Source: a virus. Taken from it: a stretch of 22,606 nt of DNA. The notes under the pieces were generated by a model that searched no databases, was not told where the DNA came from, and was given only the letters and a program-made list of their open reading frames with translations. The stretch's first letter is position 1. Every line of letters starts with the position of its first letter. The DNA lies in the IMG/VR virus record IMGVR_UViG_3300005563_000105, positions 1 through 22,606 of that record. One strand, given 5' to 3'. Both the position numbers and the translations under genes were made by a program. Below are positions 18,798 through 22,606 of this stretch, in pieces.

Positions 18798-19115
18798 ATG
18801 CTGACCCAAGCGGAAATCCTGAACCTTCTCCAGACCAGCGATAAAGCTGTCGCTCGCGCTCTCGTCGTCCTCTATGAACGTCAAACGTCCGATGAACAAT
18901 CCTCCGACTCCACGAATTGCAATAATGGTCGTGGATTTTCGCAGGCTCATGGGTTCATCGGAACGCGCATGGCGAAGTTCTATCTCGCTCGCGGATTCCT
19001 GACGCCGAAACAGATCGCCTACTGGCGCAAGCTGACTCCGAAAGGCAAGATGCGGATCGGGATGTACTGGAAACAACTTCAGGAAGCGGCTCAACAGAAA
19101 GCGATGGGGAAGTAA
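18798..19115 (+). CDS. Conserved phage hypothetical protein (105 aa)
   Basis: The pattern LQTSDKAVARALVVLYERQT, then DEQSSD, NNGRGFSQAHGFIGTRMAKF and LTPKQIAYWRKL resembles a family of small phage and plasmid proteins without assigned function. The NNGRGF...H..IGTRMA...L..KQ..YWR core is the most conserved part. In-frame ATGs at 18723 and 18765 are rejected because they lie in or before the promoter. The ATG at 18798 follows AGGA (18783-18786). Being the first gene behind a consensus promoter and using many CGC, CTC and GCG codons, it is probably highly expressed early. Confidence 0.75.
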   Translation: MLTQAEILNLLQTSDKAVARALVVLYERQTSDEQSSDSTNCNNGRGFSQAHGFIGTRMAKFYLARGFLTPKQIAYWRKLTPKGKMRIGMYWKQLQEAAQQKAMGK

Positions 19116-19119
19116 TTCT

Positions 19120-19278
19120 ATGAAACCGCATATCAGGAAAAATGTTCAAGGATTGTGGTATTGTTCGCAACAATCTGAATATGGCAAGTTATATGGATTT
19201 GGCGAGACACCAAAGTTAGCATATAAACATATGATGAATGTCAGACAATCCAGAATCAAACTTCTTAAAGGTGCATAA
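19120..19278 (+). CDS. Small basic hypothetical protein (52 aa)
   Basis: The peptide MKPHIRKNVQGLWYCSQQSE with ETPKLAYKHM has the look of a short three-strand sheet followed by a helix (a pattern of aromatic W-Y-C and G-F-G-E-T-P-x-x-A-Y). Similar short proteins are frequent in phages. GGGGA about nine bases upstream supports the start. It is rich in lysine and arginine. Function is unknown. Confidence 0.62.
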   Translation: MKPHIRKNVQGLWYCSQQSEYGKLYGFGETPKLAYKHMMNVRQSRIKLLKGA

Positions 19279-19280
19279 CC

Positions 19281-19466
19281 ATGAACTATGATCTATATCA
19301 TGAATTGAAACAATTAGCTGATACACCAAATTCACCTGTGGATAAAGAATCCAAACTCTCATACAACTGCGGCGTGCGTGATGGAATGGTGTTGATGGCT
19401 CGCAAAGTCTTGAATGCGTATGCGTATGACAACGGCAAGAAACCCGCTCCCTACAAGGAAGATTAA
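19281..19466 (+). CDS. Small hypothetical protein (61 aa)
   Basis: This is a soluble, mainly helical protein (YDLYHELKQLADTPNSPVDK, then NCGVRDGMVLMARKVLNAYA) with no recognised domain. AAGGTG lies upstream at a usual distance, and the gene starts two bases after the previous stop. It is likely to be part of the operon starting at 18738. No signal or membrane segment is seen. Confidence 0.66.
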   Translation: MNYDLYHELKQLADTPNSPVDKESKLSYNCGVRDGMVLMARKVLNAYAYDNGKKPAPYKED

Positions 19467-19468
19467 TC

Positions 19469-19807
19469 ATGGCTACTCGTAAATTTTCTAGAATCGCTGT
19501 TCAAAATGCCTGCAAAGCTTATCTGAGGGCTCGCAAGGATAGGATTACCGCCGAACGTGAGGAAATGATCAAATATGAAACGTCACGGAAACGGCTCTTT
19601 GGGCTACTCAAGCCGCACACCCGCGAAGAAGCAATCGAATATCTGAAAGGCGATGGAATGTGGAGTGACTGGGCAATGCTGGAACTCCGAGGCGGGTTTA
19701 AGACTAGTCGTGTTTTGGACCTTCAGACTCTCTGTGAGGCAAACAATGGTGTAGATGAAATCATTCTGAATGAAAAGGACACCGATGCACTGGAAGGGTT
19801 TCTGTGA
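19469..19807 (+). CDS. Hypothetical protein (112 aa)
   Basis: A basic N-terminal helix rich in R and K (RKFSRIAVQNACKAYLRARK) is followed by an acidic C-terminal half (REEAIEYLKGDGMWSDWAML, LNEKDTDALEGFL). The charge split suggests binding to nucleic acid or self-association, but no family is recognised. It begins two bases after the previous stop and ends the operon before the promoter at 19859. Confidence 0.68.
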   Translation: MATRKFSRIAVQNACKAYLRARKDRITAEREEMIKYETSRKRLFGLLKPHTREEAIEYLKGDGMWSDWAMLELRGGFKTSRVLDLQTLCEANNGVDEIILNEKDTDALEGFL

Positions 19808-19858
19808 TGAAATCGTCCTAGCTAAAAACCCCAATAAATCAATGAGTTAAAATAGGGC

Positions 19859-19886
19859 TTGACAAATAGCGGCAAACGAGTATAAT
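19859..19886 (+). promoter_or_regulatory. Consensus sigma70 promoter, TTGACA-16-TATAAT
   Basis: Both hexamers are perfect (19859-19864, 19881-19886), with a 16-base spacer. The start near 19893 gives a leader of about 37 bases to the ATG at 19930. The stretch 19808-19929 otherwise holds no gene and no clear terminator. The spacer contains GGCAAA, also found near three other promoters here. Confidence 0.87.
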
Positions 19887-19929
19887 GACTCCTGTAGCTT
19901 GAATTTCACCCAAAAAGGACATATCTCTG

Positions 19930-20124
19930 ATGAAAGCCACGAAACGCGAACTGTTCGAAGCGCAAGTCTCCAAACTCATCTACGTTCAACTCGTTCCGAT
20001 GATGCTGGATCAGATTGAAATCGCGCAGAACGAATTCAAGAAGAACGGCGGAAAAGTGACCGTTCTGAACTATCGCAAATCGCGCAAGTCGGAGCGTCTG
20101 ATCAAAGTCGGAGTGAAGAACTAA
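19930..20124 (+). CDS. Small basic hypothetical protein (64 aa)
   Basis: A lysine- and arginine-rich peptide with an amphipathic N-terminal half (KRELFEAQVSKLIYVQLVPM, then LDQIEIAQNEFKKNGG) and a basic end (LNYRKSRKSERLIKVGVKN). AAGGA about 11 bases upstream supports the ATG. It is the first gene behind a consensus promoter and uses C/G-ending codons (CGC, CTG, AAC), consistent with strong early expression. It may act on a host nucleic-acid enzyme; that is only a guess. Confidence 0.68.
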   Translation: MKATKRELFEAQVSKLIYVQLVPMMLDQIEIAQNEFKKNGGKVTVLNYRKSRKSERLIKVGVKN

Positions 20125-20125
20125 T

Positions 20126-20242
20126 ATGGACAATCACTACTTGTTGATGGTCTACGAACAATTGCTTATGATGGGCCGCGATGTTGCTAGCAATGGAGTC
20201 AACCGATGGCTCGCGTACTACCCTGATGTTATTCCGTTCTAA
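20126..20242 (+). CDS. Very small hypothetical protein (38 aa)
   Basis: An open frame of 38 codons starts one base after the previous stop (ATG 20126, TAA 20240-20242). The product MDNHYLLMVYEQLLMMGRDV is helical and rich in methionine and aromatic residues, ending AYYPDVIPF. The ribosome site is weak (GGAGTGAAG near 20110). The tight packing supports translation, but its reality is less certain than that of the neighbours. Confidence 0.45.
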   Translation: MDNHYLLMVYEQLLMMGRDVASNGVNRWLAYYPDVIPF

Positions 20243-20261
20243 TTTTAAGGACATTTATATC

Positions 20262-20339
20262 ATGAAAAAACTTGCTGTCTCTGCATATCTCTGGGCGATT
20301 TATTCCATTCTCGCTGTCGTCGTTGTTCTGACTCGCTAA
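20262..20339 (+). CDS. Tiny membrane peptide (25 aa)
   Basis: ATG at 20262 with AAGGA about ten bases upstream opens a 25-codon frame. MKK starts it, one membrane helix (LAVSAYLWAIYSILAVVVVL) follows, and it ends in TR. The positive start and hydrophobic body make a plausible one-pass membrane peptide. The ribosome site is the main evidence, because a length of 25 codons is weak support by itself. Confidence 0.45.
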   Translation: MKKLAVSAYLWAIYSILAVVVVLTR

Positions 20340-20357
20340 TACAGGAATCGAAATCAT

Positions 20358-20513
20358 ATGGATAAGCTGCTCGTCGGACTGATGGATACGGAAGAAGTTT
20401 ACGCGCTCGCGGAGGCGTTTGGAATCGAAGTGACGTGGTTCGAGGGCAGCGAACAAATGTACATGCACTATGATGATGTTTGCGCGGAAGTTGCGCGAGC
20501 GTTGAGAGATTAA
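20358..20513 (+). CDS. Small acidic hypothetical protein (51 aa)
   Basis: The product is MDKLLVGLMDTEEVYALAEA followed by FGIEVTWFEGSEQM and a C-terminal DDVCAEVARALRD helix. It is acidic and likely alpha-beta-alpha. AGGA at 20343-20346 supports the start. It ends one base before the RNase H-like gene. No known motif is present. Confidence 0.6.
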   Translation: MDKLLVGLMDTEEVYALAEAFGIEVTWFEGSEQMYMHYDDVCAEVARALRD

Positions 20514-20514
20514 G

Positions 20515-20994
20515 ATGGACAATCAATACAGGGAAGCTCTGGATATCATCGAACCGTTTTCTAACCGTGACGTTGTTTATTGCGATGCTGGATTTTTCTC
20601 TGAATCGAAAGTTGCTATCATCGGAGTCCTTTACAAAAAAGAACTGACGCGAGTCAAAGTCAAAGTTAAAGGATCGATCACCGCCGAAATGATGGCCATT
20701 ATTTTTGCGAAGAAGCTTTATCCTGGCCGCTTAGTTGTAAACGACTGTTTGACTGTTGTAAATGCGTTCAGTAAACGTCAAGCTAACTCACTCCAAAATT
20801 GGACAAATGATCACGATTACAACCGAATGATGTTACTTGCAATCGAGTTTAGCAAGTCTGGTATCATTTGGGAAAAACGCCGTTCTAGCGCAGAAGCGCG
20901 GATTGTCGATACTGCGACTAGAAAAGAACTTTCACGCAACTACAAACGTCTTCTGAAAATTGGCGGATTCGATCTTAGAGAATATGGATTATGA
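20515..20994 (+). CDS. RNase H-like fold protein (159 aa)
   Basis: The order of elements resembles RNase HI. VVYCDAGFFSESKVAIIGVL (20-39) has D24 at the end of strand 1 and paired strands after it. GSITAEMMAIIFAKKLYPGR (53-72) has E58 in the AE-x-x-AI helix. LVVNDCLTVVNA (73-84) gives D77 at the end of strand 4. The C-terminal RRSSAEARIVDTATRKEL has D at a place where the fourth acidic residue may fall. It could cleave RNA in RNA-DNA hybrids, for example phage primers or R-loops. The similarity is by pattern only; an inactive relative is possible. It overlaps the next gene by ATGA. Confidence 0.6.
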   Translation: MDNQYREALDIIEPFSNRDVVYCDAGFFSESKVAIIGVLYKKELTRVKVKVKGSITAEMMAIIFAKKLYPGRLVVNDCLTVVNAFSKRQANSLQNWTNDHDYNRMMLLAIEFSKSGIIWEKRRSSAEARIVDTATRKELSRNYKRLLKIGGFDLREYGL

Positions 20995-21233
20995 GTAATT
21001 TACTTTTCGAAAGAGCCTATATCGTAGTCAATAAAAAACGTCAGCTAGATAGGCTCAGCAGAAAAATCTATAGCTCGAAAGGAAATGCTGAAAACGACAT
21101 GATGCATGGAAAGGATTTTGCGTTTGAACGAAAAAATGGCACCGAAATGTCAGCCATGAGCATTCAGGACTACATTTGGTTGGTGGGTGATATGGCTAGA
21201 TGTGGTGGCGACCGTGACCCTTGGGATGAATAA
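20991..21233 (+). CDS. Small hypothetical protein (80 aa)
   Basis: A basic N-terminal half (ERAYIVVNKKRQLDRLSRKI) is followed by a GNAENDMMHGKDFAFERKNG segment and an acidic end. No family is recognised. The start overlaps the stop of the RNase H-like gene (ATGA), so the two are probably co-translated and could act together. It is soluble by sequence. Confidence 0.64.
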   Translation: MSNLLFERAYIVVNKKRQLDRLSRKIYSSKGNAENDMMHGKDFAFERKNGTEMSAMSIQDYIWLVGDMARCGGDRDPWDE

Positions 21234-21234
21234 A

Positions 21235-21483
21235 ATGAAATCTGAACACATCAAAGAATTGTTGGAAGAAGCTGATCTTGGAGTCGAACAGGCGTACCAG
21301 ATCGGATACGAAATCGGCTATCAAGAATGCAAGACGATCATGGAAGTAGCTGCATATCCGAATCGTTTTGAAGGATATGGTGATGATCTTGAAATTGCGT
21401 TCAATCAAGGAATCTCGGTGGGCTTCATCGACAAAGAGGAAGACATGGCAGAGCTATCTTGTCAGAACGTGACGTTACATTAG
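21235..21483 (+). CDS. Small acidic hypothetical protein (82 aa)
   Basis: The product starts MKSEHIKELLEEADLGVEQA and contains two GYE-like aromatic segments (YQIGYEIGYQ) and an acidic end (DKEEDMAELS). It is mainly helical. In-frame starts at 21187 and 21226 are rejected: the first lies inside the previous gene, and the second gives three extra residues overlapping the stop. No motif is recognised. Confidence 0.6.
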   Translation: MKSEHIKELLEEADLGVEQAYQIGYEIGYQECKTIMEVAAYPNRFEGYGDDLEIAFNQGISVGFIDKEEDMAELSCQNVTLH

Positions 21484-21492
21484 AAGAAGAAT

Positions 21493-21933
21493 ATGAAAGA
21501 TGATGATTGGAATGATGAAGATTTTGGCGGTGGTGGCTGGTCTAAGAAAAAGTTAGAAAGTTGGTTTGATAAAGAGTATAAGAATATTAAATTCGAGGAA
21601 GAAGAAAAACACAAAATGTTAGGTAAATTTTACGTTGATCAAATTACAAAAGTGCCAGGTTCCACCAGAGAAGTTCTTCCGGTGGTTTTGCACAAGGACA
21701 CCCTGAAGTTGACTAAAACACAACTTCGAACTGCTATAAACGATAAGTTGAAACATTACGGATATCGCCTCAGTAAGTTTCACAAGGAACCATTTAAGAT
21801 TTATCCCGACGCTATCTGTTTCAGAAAAAATTACGTCGCTACTGGACAATACGGAATTGATTCATATACAGACTTGATTTGGACAAAAGATATGTCTCAA
21901 ACCATCTATTTCGTCGTGTCAAAATTGACTTGA
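21493..21933 (+). CDS. Hypothetical protein (146 aa)
   Basis: An acidic glycine-rich N-terminus (MKDDDWNDEDFGGGGW) precedes a charged helix (KLESWFDKEYKNIKFEEEEK) and a beta-rich domain (KFYVDQITKVPGSTREVLPV, then KFHKEPFKIYPDAICFRKNY). The C-terminus TIYFVVSKLT ends inside the -35 region of the next promoter. No family is recognised. The protein is soluble and it is the last gene of its operon. Confidence 0.65.
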   Translation: MKDDDWNDEDFGGGGWSKKKLESWFDKEYKNIKFEEEEKHKMLGKFYVDQITKVPGSTREVLPVVLHKDTLKLTKTQLRTAINDKLKHYGYRLSKFHKEPFKIYPDAICFRKNYVATGQYGIDSYTDLIWTKDMSQTIYFVVSKLT

Positions 21934-21958
21934 CAAACTGGCAAAGTTGTAGTATAAT
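21930..21958 (+). promoter_or_regulatory. Consensus sigma70 promoter, TTGACA-17-TATAAT
   Basis: Both hexamers are perfect (21930-21935, 21953-21958) with 17-base spacing. The predicted start is close to 21965, which is the A of the next start codon. A second -35-like TTGACT overlaps at 21925-21930. The spacer contains GGCAAA (21940-21945). Confidence 0.87.
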
Positions 21959-21964
21959 GTCTCT

Positions 21965-22138
21965 ATGAATACGAGAATTTATACCTACGAAACCGAGTCA
22001 GCGGGATATTGGTGCGTCGAAGCATTCGATATTCCGTTTCGTCTTTCTAGCACCGATTATCAATGTCTGATCAAATCAATGAATCGTTTCGGCTACTTGA
22101 TGCCCCAAATTACGCATGTTGATTTTGAAATTCTATAA
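21965..22138 (+). CDS. Small hypothetical protein (57 aa), probably from a leaderless message
   Basis: A 57-codon frame (MNTRIYTYETESAGYWCVEA..., ending THVDFEIL) runs from the ATG at 21965 to TAA at 22136-22138. The beta-rich pattern YTYETESAGYWCVEAFDIPF suggests a small sheet protein. No ribosome site precedes the ATG, and the consensus promoter predicts transcription starting on or next to it. The stop touches the RNA ligase start (TAAATG), so the pair is likely co-expressed. Function is unknown. Confidence 0.62.
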   Translation: MNTRIYTYETESAGYWCVEAFDIPFRLSSTDYQCLIKSMNRFGYLMPQITHVDFEIL

Positions 22139-22606
22139 ATGAACCACTACAGATTCCCGCTGATCCAAAACATTTCCCAAGTCCTTCCGCTCATCAAAGA
22201 TCGGAAGGAATTTGGCGTTTATGAAAAGGATGGCGGTTACACCGTCATCAATTACAACGTCGCATTCGAAGATACATTTCCGCCTGTGGAAACGGATAAC
22301 GATGCGATCCTGCGCGAACTGCGCGGCATGATCTTTCGGACCTCCGATGGGTCTGTCATGTCTCGCCGTTATCACAAGTTCTTCAATGTCGGGGAGCGTG
22401 AAGAAACTTCACCTCAATTCGTTGATCTGTCGTTGCCTCATGTCATTCTCGAAAAGCTTGACGGGTCGATGATCACTCCGTTGGTTGCTGATGGAAAGAT
22501 TCGTTGGGGCACGAAGGCTGGCTTGACTGATGTTGCGCTTCCCGTCGAAGAATTCGTGAAACATCATCCTCAGTACGAAGAATTTGCAGAATATTGTTTG
22601 TCTATG
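22139..22606 (+). CDS. rnlA: T4 Rnl1-type RNA ligase, N-terminal part; 3' end outside window
   Basis: ATP-dependent RNA ligase that seals broken RNA, in T4 mainly tRNA cut by host anticodon nucleases. The frame is open to the last base (156 codons). K106 in VILEKLDGSMI (103-113) is the predicted AMP-accepting lysine of the K-x-DG motif. LRELRGMIFRTSDGSVMSRR followed by YHKFFNVGE (58-86) is the typical segment before it, as in T4 RNA ligase 1. WGTKAG (about 127-132) matches a downstream adenylation-domain motif. The start at 22139 directly follows the stop of the 57-aa gene and is driven by the promoter at 21930. Codons are strongly C/G-ending compared with neighbours. The family call is firm; the role is inferred from T4. 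Confidence 0.88.
   Translation, partial: MNHYRFPLIQNISQVLPLIKDRKEFGVYEKDGGYTVINYNVAFEDTFPPVETDNDAILRELRGMIFRTSDGSVMSRRYHKFFNVGEREETSPQFVDLSLPHVILEKLDGSMITPLVADGKIRWGTKAGLTDVALPVEEFVKHHPQYEEFAEYCLSM

Noticed and set aside
1-22606. CRISPR arrays, insertion sequences, integrase or attachment sites
   Set aside because: No regularly spaced repeats, transposase motifs or tRNA-end duplications are visible on either strand.

Overview
The window looks like part of the genome of a large tailed bacteriophage, probably a myovirus related to the T4-like group or a jumbo phage. Every convincing gene is on the + strand. Genes are short and tightly packed, many overlap by ATGA, and intergenic space is almost nil. 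There are four tRNA genes, two free-standing homing-type endonucleases, phage nucleotide and RNA metabolism genes, and many tiny membrane or hypothetical proteins. No capsid, tail, terminase or DNA polymerase gene is visible, so this is a metabolic and accessory region. The host cannot be fixed from the sequence. Strong sigma70-type promoters and a B12-dependent ribonucleotide reductase suggest a proteobacterial host, but that is inference.

Layout. 1-3213: the C-terminal part of a class II ribonucleotide reductase, a RuvC-like nuclease, small membrane proteins, and a gene that appears frameshifted at a run of seven A. 3217-4753: an SH3-barrel (DUF2693-like) protein with an acidic Ser/Asp tail, then a tRNA region (Val-UAC, an unusual Ile-UAU-like tRNA, an unusual class II tRNA with apparent anticodon GAU, Arg-CCU) with two small genes. 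4803-6083: an AT-rich HNH endonuclease, a cyclic-phosphate-processing receiver-domain protein and small genes. 6114-9032: a strong promoter inside a 16-bp inverted repeat drives a 368-aa phage protein, followed by a metallophosphoesterase and small proteins. 9068-11730: a three-gene membrane module (AAA+ ATPase, one-pass coiled-coil protein, SPFH/band-7 protein) closed by a terminator. 11815-15264: a zinc-finger-like protein, a DUF6433-like protein, a GIY-YIG endonuclease, a glycosyltransferase, a sugar-nucleotide epimerase and a SprT-like metalloprotein preceded by a hairpin that hides its ribosome-binding site. 15313-18350: small proteins including a lipoprotein, then an NAD+ salvage pair (NMN adenylyltransferase-Nudix fusion and nicotinamide phosphoribosyltransferase). 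18340-22138: a chain of tiny genes with three strong promoters and an RNase H-like protein. 22139 to the end: the N-terminal part of a T4 Rnl1-type RNA ligase.

How the genes may work together. The reductase makes dNTPs. The NAD+ pair can rebuild NAD+ from nicotinamide during infection, which in other phages counters NAD+-depleting immunity. The RNA ligase, the receiver-domain protein and the tRNA genes fit repair or replacement of cleaved tRNA. The AAA+/SPFH module resembles the architecture of bacterial FtsH-HflKC membrane complexes and is the best candidate here for an undescribed system. Eight sigma70-like promoters are visible. Several are embedded in, or directly follow, RNA hairpins, suggesting combined terminator/promoter switches.
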